From: Ectothiorhodospiraceae bacterium
Lineage (GTDB): Bacteria > Pseudomonadota > Gammaproteobacteria > SZUA-152
DNA length: 49,477 bases
Direction: 5' to 3'
NCBI GenBank assembly: GCA_002401775.2
Contig: NVUB02000156.1
Location: 1-49,477, forward strand
Below are positions 8,066-16,822 of the stretch, piece by piece. A program made the translations under genes and the position numbers. The notes beneath the pieces are model-generated. The model ran no database searches, was not told the origin of the DNA, and saw only the letters and a program-made list of their open reading frames with translations. Each line of letters begins with the position of its first letter. The stretch's first letter is position 1.

Positions 8066-8826
8066 TAGGCTTCCTGATCAACCGGTGGACGGTATACCAC
8101 TAAGCGTTCGTCCAGGCTGGCCCACATTTCATCATCTATTTCACGTTGGGTGATCCACAACAGCCCAGGGAATTTATCCAGATCAACTTCTTCAAAGGTG
8201 TCAAACAAGTGAATATTTTTAGGTAATGGGGTAGGACGAGTCCACCAGTTTTTAGCACCGCACTCTTGCACCAGCGCGATGGGCTCTTCGTTCACCACAT
8301 GAGCGGAAACGCGGGTAATGTTCAGCTTAGGCGCTTCGACTTTCCAACCCAGTTCACGGCCGAGAATGTCTACCGGGATGGTTTTACCCACATCGGATGC
8401 CGTGGTCAGCACGGCGGTAGCGCCTAACATGTCAGATAATTTTTCAGCATAGGCGTTGGCCCCACCGACATGGCCGGATAAAACAGGAATCACGAACTGG
8501 GCGGCGTCATCCACCACCAGAATGCCCGGATCTACCTCTTTCGATTTCAAATGCGGGGCGATCAAACGCACGACTGCTCCGAGAGAGACAAAAAAGACGA
8601 TTTGGTCGTAGTTGGCAAAGAAACCCGCCATTTGTTCCCGCAAAGGGCCTTCGTACGCATTAACCTTGTTGGGCGCGTCTACCATCAGTGCCGCAAATTT
8701 TTGTGCCACGACAATGTCGGCTTCTGGCATACGTGATGCCATGGCTGCCACTTGATTGGCACCATGCTTAGTGATGGCAATGAGTGCGACACGAGGAGTT
8801 TCAGTTTCTATGTTAGGGGTATCCAT
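8065..8826 (-). CDS. cbiG: CbiG N-terminal and central domains, cobalt-precorrin-5A hydrolase
   Basis: The 253-residue protein covers the CbiG N-terminal and middle domains: VALIAITKHGANQVA near the start, FVSLGAVVRLIAPHL, DPGILVVDDAAQFVIPVLSG and HVGGANAYAEKL. These are the classical CbiG blocks. The CbiG C-terminal domain is missing because it is encoded by the next gene (7622-8065). The ATG has AAGG upstream. cbiG is diagnostic of the anaerobic, cobalt-early route. Confidence 0.93.
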   Translation of the reverse strand: MDTPNIETETPRVALIAITKHGANQVAAMASRMPEADIVVAQKFAALMVDAPNKVNAYEGPLREQMAGFFANYDQIVFFVSLGAVVRLIAPHLKSKEVDPGILVVDDAAQFVIPVLSGHVGGANAYAEKLSDMLGATAVLTTASDVGKTIPVDILGRELGWKVEAPKLNITRVSAHVVNEEPIALVQECGAKNWWTRPTPLPKNIHLFDTFEEVDLDKFPGLLWITQREIDDEMWASLDERLVVYRPPVDQEA

Positions 8827-8863
8827 GGTTAAACCTTTTTAAATTGATCAAATAAGAATGAAA

Positions 8864-9649
8864 TTACGAAACACTTTTCAATACGGTTTTTTTACGGCAG
8901 CCGCGAATCATTTCGCCGCGCTGTCGATTGGGATTTTTAACCAGCAACAATGACAGATAATTGACCGTTTCACCGTGCAGGGTACTGACGTCTTCAATAA
9001 CACGCTCTTCAGGAGAGCCGGCTTTTTCAATAAAACGGCTATGGGGTAACAGTTCACGCTCAACCAGCAAATCAATAATGTCATCCAGCAACGGTTTGAC
9101 CTTCAACAGAATTAACGTGTCGAATTCATCAAGCATGTTGGAAATAACGTCAAGACCGTAACCCGCTGGAATAATAGCGATGGTGTCGTCTACATCGGCC
9201 AGTGGCATTTGCACTCGTGCGGCGGCGGCATTAAAGGATGGCACTCCGGCGATGGTTTCAATGGTGATGTTGTCATCCAGTGCCGTGACGGTGCGCGCCA
9301 GATGACCAAAGGTCGAGTATGTTGAGGCATCACCTTCGACCAAAAACAATACGTCTTCTCCCGCCAGGAGTTTTTCCATGACGGCTTCTGCGGCGCGCAA
9401 CCAATACTTGGCGAGTTTTTCTGCATCATGGGTCATAGGGAATATTAACGGCATGTGTTCTGCCGGTAATTCCAGCCCTGAGCGTAAGACGATGCCCAAC
9501 GCATAGCTATCGCTTTTGGGGTTGCGAATGGGGTAGCTCCAGATTTTATCAGTCTGCAACAATGCCCAGGCACGGCGCGTCATTAATTCTGGATTACCCG
9601 GCCCCAGGGACAAACCGTATAACGTCCCTTTTTTAATTATTTCACTCAT
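8864..9649 (-). CDS. cbiL: (Cobalt-)precorrin-2 C20-methyltransferase CbiL/CobI
   Basis: A SAM-dependent methyltransferase of the uroporphyrinogen/corrin class, 261 residues. Motifs are LYGLSLGPGNPELMTRRA at about 10-27, LVEGDASTYSTFGHL, and IAGVPSFNAAAARVQMPL. The threonine-rich STYSTF segment and the extended length distinguish CbiL from the C17 and C11 enzymes. The 45-bp gap to the upstream cbiET gene is filled by four tandem copies of a 9-bp unit that reads GTGAGAGAA on this strand, making purine-rich ribosome-binding-like repeats just before the ATG. Confidence 0.94.
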   Translation of the reverse strand: MSEIIKKGTLYGLSLGPGNPELMTRRAWALLQTDKIWSYPIRNPKSDSYALGIVLRSGLELPAEHMPLIFPMTHDAEKLAKYWLRAAEAVMEKLLAGEDVLFLVEGDASTYSTFGHLARTVTALDDNITIETIAGVPSFNAAAARVQMPLADVDDTIAIIPAGYGLDVISNMLDEFDTLILLKVKPLLDDIIDLLVERELLPHSRFIEKAGSPEERVIEDVSTLHGETVNYLSLLLVKNPNRQRGEMIRGCRKKTVLKSVS

Positions 9650-9658
9650 GACTTTTTT

Positions 9659-9694
9659 CTCTCACTTCTCTCACTTCTCTCACTTCTCTCACGT
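9659..9694. repeat. Four 9-bp tandem repeats forming the cbiL leader
   Basis: The plus strand carries TCTCACTTC three times and then TCTCACGTTC. On the coding strand this is repeated GAGAGAAGT immediately upstream of cbiL. Each unit resembles a weak Shine-Dalgarno sequence, so copy number could alter translation initiation. Confidence 0.75.
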
Positions 9695-11092
9695 TCATTC
9701 GGCAGCGGCTTGTGCTTGTGCCTGTTCTTGTGCCTGGGCACAGACGATCCACACCGGATTCTCGGCAGCCATGCGATGCATGTGCAGAATCGGTTGGCTG
9801 CGGCTCGCTTGCAGCTGTGTTACGTCCCATTGTGCATTTTTTTCTTTTAGTGTTTGTGTCGCCAGTGCCAGGTTTTCCAGCGTGACAAAATTCATCACCA
9901 GCCAGCCTTCAGGCTTCAACCGTGATAAACACACGCTTATTAAATCAGCTAACTCACCCCCGGAACCGCCAAAAAATACGGCATCGGGATCGGGCCATGA
10001 GGCCAGCAATTCGGGTGCTTTGGCGTGTTGCACCCGGTAATTACTGACGGCCATATTTTTGCGATTCTGCTCCGCAATGGCAAAATCAGCGGGATTTTTT
10101 TCAATGGCAAAAACGAAACCTTCAGGGCACAAACGCGCCGCTTCCAGCCCCACAGAGCCGGAGCCTGCACCTATATCCCACACCACACTGTCAGCATGTA
10201 ACTGTAAGCGCGCCAGTGATACCGCTCGCACTTCGCGCTTGGTGATTAAGCCTTTTTCAGGTTTACGCTGGACGTAGGTATGATCTGCCAAACCAAATAC
10301 CGGAAGGCTACTCTCCGTTACGCCAGATTTTCTTCTACTTGCATTTTCAATGCGCTGCAATATCACCACATTGGGATTAGCAAAAGTGGCCGCCGCCGCC
10401 TCACTCAATGGCAGATCACGGACGATATTCTCGTCTTCGGTTAACAATGCCTCAGCCACCGACAAGGTGAACGACTCGCCCAAACCGACACTCACTAACA
10501 TACGTGCAATACGGTCCGGGGTATTCTCAGGACTGGTAAATAAAGCGATTAGTCCTTTTTTTTGTGGGGAGCTTAGTAAAGCGTTTTGTACAGAACGTAA
10601 AACTGGATACAAGCCATGCTCCGGCCCTGCGTCGTTTGTCCATTCACCGGCATCTTTACTGTGCGCCGATGCGATCACCGCGTCCTGCCAGGCCAGGCCC
10701 AAACGTGAAAAAGCCAATTGCAGTGTCGAGACGTTTGGCACCACTTCACAGTGCTCGCTTCCCAGTTTATTAATCAGGTAGCGGCCAATGCCATGACACA
10801 TGGGGTCACCCGTGGCCAGCACCACGACTTGCACATCATCCGTTTGTGCATCGCTAATCCACACTGGCACCTTTGACAGGCCTTGGGCAATATCATGTTG
10901 AATAGCCTTTGCAGAAATGTTTTTCGCAAACAACGCCAACGTCCGTTCAGCACCAATCACCACTCCCGCCTCGGCAATCAACGTCAGTGTGGCGGGGCTA
11001 ACGCCTTCGGCACCATTGTCCAACACGCCAATGATGTAAGCAGGATTAGTACTTTCGTTATTTTGACTTTTTGTAGAGGTAAGCGATGTCAT
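9695..11092 (-). CDS. cbiET: CbiE-CbiT fusion (CobL type), C5/C15-methyltransferase and C12-decarboxylase
   Basis: A 465-residue fusion. The CbiE half (about 18-250) has YIIGVLDNGAEGVSPA, LATGDPMCHGIG and VPNVSTLQLAFSRLG. The CbiT half (about 270-450) has TYVQRKPEKGLITKREVRA and the SAM-binding motif VWDIGAGSGSVGLEA at 304-318. Together they methylate C5 and C15 and decarboxylate the C12 acetate to give (cobalt-)precorrin-8. The ATG directly abuts the cbiD stop with no gap. The C-terminus ends in a low-complexity QAQEQAQAQAAAE tract encoded by imperfect GCTTGTGCC-type repeats. Confidence 0.94.
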   Translation of the reverse strand: MTSLTSTKSQNNESTNPAYIIGVLDNGAEGVSPATLTLIAEAGVVIGAERTLALFAKNISAKAIQHDIAQGLSKVPVWISDAQTDDVQVVVLATGDPMCHGIGRYLINKLGSEHCEVVPNVSTLQLAFSRLGLAWQDAVIASAHSKDAGEWTNDAGPEHGLYPVLRSVQNALLSSPQKKGLIALFTSPENTPDRIARMLVSVGLGESFTLSVAEALLTEDENIVRDLPLSEAAAATFANPNVVILQRIENASRRKSGVTESSLPVFGLADHTYVQRKPEKGLITKREVRAVSLARLQLHADSVVWDIGAGSGSVGLEAARLCPEGFVFAIEKNPADFAIAEQNRKNMAVSNYRVQHAKAPELLASWPDPDAVFFGGSGGELADLISVCLSRLKPEGWLVMNFVTLENLALATQTLKEKNAQWDVTQLQASRSQPILHMHRMAAENPVWIVCAQAQEQAQAQAAAE

Positions 11093-12199
11093 TTATTCAG
11101 TTTCCGCCAGTTTGTTACCTTCGAAATCGCAGATTAGTACTTTGAGATCAAATGAAGCATGTTCATAGCGACCCATGATGGTGGTGATTACTTTGTCTCC
11201 TAAAGCTTGGTAAAACTCCTTACCCTTACCCAATTCTTCGATGCGTTCACCGGCATAACGCGCCGTTTCTGCCGCACGAATATCATCGCAAACGTCTTCG
11301 GGCACACCGATGCCTGCCGCCAGATCCGCCAACAAGTGGGTGTTGACGACATTACGGTTTGCATGGGTGATGGTTTCACCCTGCGCCATTTTGGTCAGCT
11401 TACCGACCATGCCGCCGATGACGACATGTCTGATGTCTTCTTTTACCGAAGTATCCAGGGCGTATTTAAGGAAATCACCCATCTGCACAAAACAGGCTTG
11501 CGCCAGTTCTGACAGTTCACGAATAACGAATTTTTCAGTTCGCCCGCCGGTGGTTAACACCACGGTGTCCTGTCCTTGGTTTGAGGCAACTTGTATGCCC
11601 TGAATCACGCTGTCACGAAAAGCGGCCGTCGAGTATGGATGCACAATACCGGTGGTACCGAGAATCGAAATACCACCGATGATTCCCAGCCGTGCGTTCA
11701 ATGTCCGTTTGGCCATTTCTTCGCCACCCGGTACAGAGATGGTGACCTCTACGCCTTGTGTTTCAAGTAACGTCGATGCCACCAGGCGCACATTTTCTTC
11801 GATGTTTTTTTGAGGAATGGCATTAATGGCCGGCCCGTCCACGGCCAGCCCCAACCCACGCATCGTCACCACACCCACACCTGGGCCACCTTTGATGACA
11901 ACTTCATCGGGGTGTCCCGGCAGCAAACGCACATCTGCGGTTAGCGGTGCCTTGTCGGTCACATCTGGATCATCACCGGCATCTTTAATAACCACCGCAT
12001 GCGCCAGACCGTTTGCACAATGCCCGTCAGTAATGGCAAAACGCACTAGCTGCCCGCTGGGCAACAGACACTCCACATCTTCCGGCACTTCATCGGTAAG
12101 CAACCCCAAACAGGCGGCACGGGCCGCAGCGGCTGAACAAGCCCCCGTGGTAAAACCCTTGCGGGTACCCTTCTTCTTTTTCACCATCGTTTTTTTCAT
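11093..12199 (-). CDS. cbiD: Cobalt-precorrin-5B C1-methyltransferase CbiD
   Basis: Methylates C1 of the contracted corrin ring in the anaerobic route. The 368 residues contain RKGFTTGACSAAAARAA near the N-terminus, KGGPGVGVVTMRGLGL, VTISVPGGEEMAKRTLN, GIIGGISILGTTGIVHPYS and VLTTGGRTEKF, all family signatures. Length is normal. The N-terminus is lysine-rich (MKKTMVKKKKGTRKG); M5 is a possible alternative start. A 620-bp non-coding spacer separates it from cbiC upstream. Confidence 0.96.
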   Translation of the reverse strand: MKKTMVKKKKGTRKGFTTGACSAAAARAACLGLLTDEVPEDVECLLPSGQLVRFAITDGHCANGLAHAVVIKDAGDDPDVTDKAPLTADVRLLPGHPDEVVIKGGPGVGVVTMRGLGLAVDGPAINAIPQKNIEENVRLVASTLLETQGVEVTISVPGGEEMAKRTLNARLGIIGGISILGTTGIVHPYSTAAFRDSVIQGIQVASNQGQDTVVLTTGGRTEKFVIRELSELAQACFVQMGDFLKYALDTSVKEDIRHVVIGGMVGKLTKMAQGETITHANRNVVNTHLLADLAAGIGVPEDVCDDIRAAETARYAGERIEELGKGKEFYQALGDKVITTIMGRYEHASFDLKVLICDFEGNKLAETE

Positions 12200-12822
12200 A
12201 GCGTGTGCTTGCGTGTTAGGTGTGATGTTTAAATAGTTCGTTTATTTGTGTCATACAACAAAATCAGTACCCTGAATTTTCCCGTCCCAGCCTGCCCCGT
12301 CAAACGTTTTGGGTATTCTGGCGCATACCCTTTAGTTACATGTGGTCCAGAAGGTATAAGGGCTGAAATTCAGTAGTTGTAATAGCATTCTGGATTCCGG
12401 CCTAAAACATGCCGGAATGACGGTTTACATTATTTTATTGTTAAGCCTACATTTTCGTTAAAAAATATTTATCAATAATCCCCAAACATCTCATACTTCA
12501 TGGTGAATGAAACTAAAGCACGCTTACTACGAAACCGTCATCCCGGCATGTCTTTAGCCGGGATCCAGCCGCTCTAACCTGACAAAAGCCATTGGATTCC
12601 AGTTCAAAAGCATACCGACGTATGGCAGCACTATATTCAAATCAAAATCTAACGCAGAGACGCTAAGATCGCAGAGTTTTTTCACGCTGAAACCTTTCTT
12701 TGCGCCCTTTGCCCCTCTGCGCCTTTGCGTCGGGTTGGGTTGTCTTGTGTCGTCTTGTGTCGTCTTGTGTCGTCTTGTGTTGTCACGAACTCAACAATAC
12801 CAATAACAACACCATTAACAAT
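12200..12822. repeat. 623-bp non-coding spacer with REP units and tandem repeats
   Basis: No gene seen. REP-type palindromes lie at 12390-12423 (TGGATTCCGGCC ... GGAATGACGG) and 12534-12568 (GTCATCCCGGC ... GCCGGGATCCAG), with a partial unit near 12300-12340. A TTTGCG/CTCTGCG repeat occupies about 12653-12735. A 10-bp unit CGTCTTGTGT is repeated about four times at 12741-12784. This is the longest spacer inside the operon. Confidence 0.8.
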
Positions 12823-13491
12823 TCAGGCGCTTTTCTGTTTTGCCTCGGCCAGTGCCAATAAGGCATGTAAGGCCGATACGACTAATGTAGAACCACCCTT
12901 GCGGCCTTTGGTGATTAACCACGGTACGTCTGTTAATTCGCTCAAGGCATCTTTAGATTCTGCGGCGGAGACGAATCCTACGGGCATTCCAACGATCATT
13001 GCGGGTTTTGCGACACCGTGTTTGATCATGTCCAACACTTCCAGCAAAGCGGTAGGTGCATTACCTACGGCGATGATGCCGCCATCAATAAGGCCCTTTT
13101 TGTGCGCCTTGCGCATGGCCTGTACGGCACGAGTGGTATTCTCTGCTTTGGCTTGTGCGATAACATCTTCATCAGCGATGAAGTGATTCGTTTTCACGCC
13201 AAAATGCGAGAGGCGTGGTTGGGACAAGCCCACGCAAATCATTTCCACGTCGGCCACAATGGGTGCGCCCGATGTCAGCGCCTTGATACCAGCCTCTGTC
13301 GCTTCAGAATGAAAGCGGGCCAAGCCATTAAATTCAAAGTCAGCCGTGGCGTGAATCATGCGGCGTACAATCTGCCATTCACCTTCGCTATAGCCTTCAT
13401 GGGAACCTGCTTCGTTATCCACGATGGCAAATGAATCATGTTCGATTTGCTGACCAGCTTTGGTCAGCTGTTCGGTGATGACATTACTCAT
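12823..13491 (-). CDS. cbiC: (Cobalt-)precorrin-8 methylmutase CbiC/CobH
   Basis: Moves the methyl group from C11 to C12 to give (hydrogeno- or cobalt-) cobyrinate. The 222 residues include SFAIVDNEAGSH, the conserved block RMIHATADFEF with catalytic His47, DVEMICVGLSQ, and IIAVGNAPTALLEVLDMI near residue 140. The ATG overlaps the cbiX stop as ATGA (13488-13491). Length and motifs are typical, and I see nothing broken. Confidence 0.96.
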   Translation of the reverse strand: MSNVITEQLTKAGQQIEHDSFAIVDNEAGSHEGYSEGEWQIVRRMIHATADFEFNGLARFHSEATEAGIKALTSGAPIVADVEMICVGLSQPRLSHFGVKTNHFIADEDVIAQAKAENTTRAVQAMRKAHKKGLIDGGIIAVGNAPTALLEVLDMIKHGVAKPAMIVGMPVGFVSAAESKDALSELTDVPWLITKGRKGGSTLVVSALHALLALAEAKQKSA

Positions 13492-14441
13492 GCGCCTGCC
13501 TTTTCTGCTTCCTGCTCGTTATTATGATCATGGTTATGGTCATGGTTATGAGCGTCATCATGGTGATGATGGTGGTGATGATCGGCCTCGGCTTCCTGTC
13601 GATACAGGCAACCATCACATTCCATCATGCGGGTTTCAGCGTCATTCACATCGCCACTCGCATCAAGAACTCGTTCATTGAGCATGGCGTAGATTTCTTC
13701 TTCAAAGCCAAAATATTCGCCGTGGGCAAAAATCACTTGCGGATACTGCACTTTTAACCTTTCCACCTGACGCTTAATACGTTCGATCAACGTACCGGTA
13801 AACAGGTAATACGGCAAAATTGCGATTTGCGTCATGCCCTGTTGCACGTGGCGCTGTACGGCCATTTCTAAACGAGGATAGGTAATACCCGTGAAAGCGA
13901 TATCCACCAGTTCGTGGTCGCTTTCTTCAAATAACCAACGGGCCATTTTGGCAATTTCGCCGTTGGCGACACGGTCGGATGAACCTCGCCCTAACAAAAT
14001 GACACCCGTGCTTTTCGGGTCCGGCGCATCCATGGCCATCATCACTTTCACTAAGTTGCGCTTCAGAATGTTAAGAATGGGTTCACCTGCGCCCAAGTGA
14101 CGGGCATAAATAAACTCCACCTCTGGGTGACGCTGACGTGCATCATTAATGAAATGGGGAATTTCCATTTTCACATGACCGGCGGCATTTAAAATCAACG
14201 GCACCACGATGACGCGTTCAGCACCCTCTGCCGCGTTGTCCAGGCCCCGATCCAGTAACACATCAGAAAATTCAATAAAACAGGCTTCGATTTTCCACTG
14301 CGGATTTTTCTCACGCCAGATATTGACGAAAGTATCTATTTCATCATTACCGGCTTTAAAGCGTGAGCCGTGACCGACTAATAACACCTTTGTTTTTACA
14401 TTTTCATTCAGATTCAGATTCAGATTCATTTTTATATTCAC
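13488..14441 (-). CDS. cbiX: Sirohydrochlorin cobaltochelatase CbiX, long form with FeS motif and His-rich tail
   Basis: Inserts Co2+ into sirohydrochlorin, the entry step of the cobalt-early pathway. The 317 residues form two chelatase half-domains with VGHGSR (His24) and AAGHVKMEIP (His89). Near the C-terminus is MECDGC (273-278), the MXCXXC redox iron-sulfur motif known from long CbiX proteins. It is followed by seven consecutive histidines (288-294) and five more within 14 residues. The N-terminus MNIKMNLNLNLNENVK comes from a 6-bp repeat, and a start at M5 is possible. The tail probably stores or delivers cobalt. Confidence 0.96.
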   Translation of the reverse strand: MNIKMNLNLNLNENVKTKVLLVGHGSRFKAGNDEIDTFVNIWREKNPQWKIEACFIEFSDVLLDRGLDNAAEGAERVIVVPLILNAAGHVKMEIPHFINDARQRHPEVEFIYARHLGAGEPILNILKRNLVKVMMAMDAPDPKSTGVILLGRGSSDRVANGEIAKMARWLFEESDHELVDIAFTGITYPRLEMAVQRHVQQGMTQIAILPYYLFTGTLIERIKRQVERLKVQYPQVIFAHGEYFGFEEEIYAMLNERVLDASGDVNDAETRMMECDGCLYRQEAEADHHHHHHHDDAHNHDHNHDHNNEQEAEKAGA

Positions 14442-14462
14442 TTAGCATGTTTTATAACAAAA

Positions 14463-14616
14463 GTTTTATAGTAAATGTTTTACCACTGCTGTCCCGTTAA
14501 CTCGATATGCTTCGCTGTTTAGGCGGCAAAAAATGTCGCTATTAGACCATTTAGTGGCATGAAAGACATGAAAAAAGTTAACGGGACAGCAGTGATGTTT
14601 TATAGTAAATGTTTTA
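14463..14616. mobile_element. 111-bp MITE-like element between cbiX and cbiF
   Basis: Perfect 18-bp inverted repeats CACTGCTGTCCCGTTAAC (14484-14501) and its complement (14577-14594) bound the element. The flanks share a 20-bp direct repeat (14463-14482 and 14597-14616). This is best explained by an 8-9 bp target duplication (ATGTTTTA) within a pre-existing 14-bp tandem repeat. No transposase is encoded. It differs from the cobU element. Confidence 0.85.
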
Positions 14617-14625
14617 AACAGGCCG

Positions 14626-15468
14626 TTAAGCCTCTTCTGTAATTTTATGTGTCGCTTTACGAAAGCGGTGACTGAAGCTTTTATCGTAAAGTTTGGATTT
14701 TTTCAGCTCTGGCCAATCACGTGCACCAATGGTCGGACTGACGATAATCATGGCCTGGCTATTAATTTTTTCTGCACGACATTTTTCGCGGATATCCGTG
14801 ATGGTGCCGCGAATAATTTTTTCTTCGCCCGGCCAACTGGCCTTATACACAACCAGTATCGGGGAGTCTGGCGACCAACCGGCTTCCAGCAAATCAGCCT
14901 GTACTTTTTTCAGTAACGTAATGGAGAGGAACAGGCAGAGAGTGCAATGATGCTGTGCCAGTTCAGGTAGCGACTCACCATCAGGCATGGGAGTGCGGCC
15001 TTCGACACGGGTCAGAATGACAGTTTGTGTGACTTCGGGCAGAGTTAAACTTTCTACCCCGGCGGCGGCCGACGCCATAGCCGATGAAACACCGGGCACA
15101 ACACCGATGTCTATGCCCTGCTCATCCAGCGGCTGTACCATTTCAATCAACGCTCCATACAAACCGGGATCGCCCGTTTGCAGACGAATAACTGTCTGGC
15201 CATTTTGGGCCTTGTCGATCAACCAGGCGACAATCTCTTCCAAATCCATCCCTTTGGAATCACCTATCTCACAACCGGGCTTGGCCCAGCGCATGGCGGC
15301 TTCTGACACCAGAGAACCCGCAAATAAAATAGCGTCGGCGCGCGCAATTAAATCGCGGCCTTTCACCGTGAGTAATTCCGGGTCACCTGGGCCGGCCCCT
15401 ACAAACCACACCTTGCCCATGTTCGTGCCCGTATTATTATCTTTATTTGTGCTCACATTCCCACTCAT
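14626..15468 (-). CDS. cbiF: (Cobalt-)precorrin-4 C11-methyltransferase CbiF/CobM
   Basis: A SAM-dependent methyltransferase with VWFVGAGPGDPELLTVKGRD at about 20-39, IRLQTGDPGLYGALIEM and VVPGVSSAMASAAAGVE. The IVVYKASWPGEEKIIRGTI block near the C-terminus is characteristic of CbiF. The 280 residues include an N-terminal low-complexity extension (SGNVSTNKDNNTGTN). The family normally starts just before VWFVGAGPG, so M17 (ATG 15420) is a plausible true start. Neither start has a strong ribosome-binding site. Its C-terminus is unusually basic (FSHRFRKATHK). Confidence 0.94.
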   Translation of the reverse strand: MSGNVSTNKDNNTGTNMGKVWFVGAGPGDPELLTVKGRDLIARADAILFAGSLVSEAAMRWAKPGCEIGDSKGMDLEEIVAWLIDKAQNGQTVIRLQTGDPGLYGALIEMVQPLDEQGIDIGVVPGVSSAMASAAAGVESLTLPEVTQTVILTRVEGRTPMPDGESLPELAQHHCTLCLFLSITLLKKVQADLLEAGWSPDSPILVVYKASWPGEEKIIRGTITDIREKCRAEKINSQAMIIVSPTIGARDWPELKKSKLYDKSFSHRFRKATHKITEEA

Positions 15469-15741
15469 TTATTTCTATCATTTTCAACGACACTTTTAGC
15501 CTGTTTTCAACCTGCTTCTGACCTGCTGCGCCCCATTATTTTTCTATTATTTTGGTCTTCTCTTGAAGAATGACACATAACAATATGCGGGCTATATCTT
15601 ATAAAACCTTTGCGTTCTCTGCGGCTTTGCGACCTTTGCGTTTACTACACCCAAACCAGTATCAACATGGAGACTTCCCGTTAATTTTTCATTACGCTGT
15701 CGAGCATGTTCTTACAGACAAGGTACCGCAGTAAGCACCCT
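15469..15741. other. Spacer between cbiF and cbtA
   Basis: No gene seen. One TTTGCG-type repeat lies at about 15604-15660, closely matching the copy at 5818-5880, including the trailing CCCAAACCARTA. Confidence 0.6.
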
Positions 15742-16485
15742 TTATTGCTGCGCTAACTTCTGATTGAAAAACCCGTACAGGCCACCTAATGCCAACCAAA
15801 ATACCGCATTGGAAATGACCGTGGCGATAATAAATGTCTGAATCAATTCAGCCGGTGCCAAGGCGTTGTGTACGTCCGGCTGCGGAGCACCGATAACATG
15901 CGGTGCAATAATAAACAGCACACCGGCAACCTTGAGTGCAGAACGGCTGTTAAATACCAGTAGTGCAAGCCCAGCAGCAGTACAGGCAATGGTCGCCAGC
16001 CACCAGTATTGGCGTAATTGAAGATCCGCGGCCTCGGTGCCCGGCAACTCTGGATGCAGACCGAGTGACGGTGCCACAAAAAATATAACGTAACCCGCGA
16101 GTCCCCATAGCAAACCCGTGCGCCAGTTAATTTTGATACCACCCATGGCAGCAGCAGCACCCATCAACAACGCAAAACCCAGGGCAATAACAACATTGGC
16201 AGCCGCTGTAAATAAATGCCGTTGCAGCCCATCTTCCGGTGCCCATGCGGTTTCGTCGTGTAGATGGCCGCTGTCTGTTGCATGACTATCTATTTCATGA
16301 TGATCAGCTTCACCATGCTCGACCATTGCATGATCCGCAGCAAGCCCACTACCGGTCACTTCATAGGTCTCTGCTTCCACAATGGCAGGCACCACCTGAA
16401 ATTGTTGAAACAGTGTTAACAACACACCCGCAAACAGACTGCTCAAGGCCGCGACCGTGAACAGGTTTTTAATAGAAGTATTCAT
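15742..16485 (-). CDS. cbtA: CbtA, predicted cobalt transporter subunit
   Basis: An inner-membrane protein of 247 residues with about five hydrophobic segments (residues 8-30, 92-113, 121-145, 160-185, 220-243). After the first segment comes an acidic, histidine-rich loop of about residues 50-80 (HGEADHHEIDSHATDSGH and on), probably periplasmic and metal-binding. CbtA with CbtB is a predicted cobalt importer repeatedly found under cobalamin riboswitches. Transport is inferred from genomic context and has not been shown for this protein. It lies 97 bp after cbtB. Confidence 0.9.
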   Translation of the reverse strand: MNTSIKNLFTVAALSSLFAGVLLTLFQQFQVVPAIVEAETYEVTGSGLAADHAMVEHGEADHHEIDSHATDSGHLHDETAWAPEDGLQRHLFTAAANVVIALGFALLMGAAAAMGGIKINWRTGLLWGLAGYVIFFVAPSLGLHPELPGTEAADLQLRQYWWLATIACTAAGLALLVFNSRSALKVAGVLFIIAPHVIGAPQPDVHNALAPAELIQTFIIATVISNAVFWLALGGLYGFFNQKLAQQ

Positions 16486-16582
16486 TATTCAACTTTCACT
16501 TTCACGTAACTAAATTTTACATGACTAAATTCACGTATATCACATGTCACGTTTTCAGCGACCCATACTTCGAGGCAAGCCT

Positions 16583-16822
16583 TTAGTGGCAAGGAAATAC
16601 CGCAGCATGACGAGAGTCATGAGCCGCATTGTGCAGCACGCTGGTTTCCGCAAAACCGGCGGCAAACAACAGTACGATACCGACAGATGCGGCTAAGGCA
16701 GCAGCTGCATATTTATTGGTTGTTGCTGTGGATGTAGTTGTGGATGTAGTTGTGGATGCGGTTTCAGCAATGGCGTTTGATAACTTATTTTTTGATAAAG
16801 TAAGGCTTGAATTATTGTGCAT
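16583..16822 (-). CDS. cbtB: CbtB, predicted cobalt transporter small subunit
   Basis: A 79-residue protein with one membrane segment (about 43-62, ALAASVGIVLLFAAGFA) followed by the family signature HNAAHDSRHAAVFPCH at the C-terminus. Its histidines probably bind cobalt. The N-terminal stretch TASTTTSTTTSTATTN is low complexity and comes from a 12-bp DNA repeat (about 16727-16760). Such an extension is not needed by the family. It pairs with cbtA directly downstream. Confidence 0.92.
   Translation of the reverse strand: MHNNSSLTLSKNKLSNAIAETASTTTSTTTSTATTNKYAAAALAASVGIVLLFAAGFAETSVLHNAAHDSRHAAVFPCH

Noticed and set aside
12741-12784. CRISPR-like array
   Set aside because: Repeat units are 10 bp with no spacers, a simple tandem repeat. 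No CRISPR array is visible anywhere in the window.
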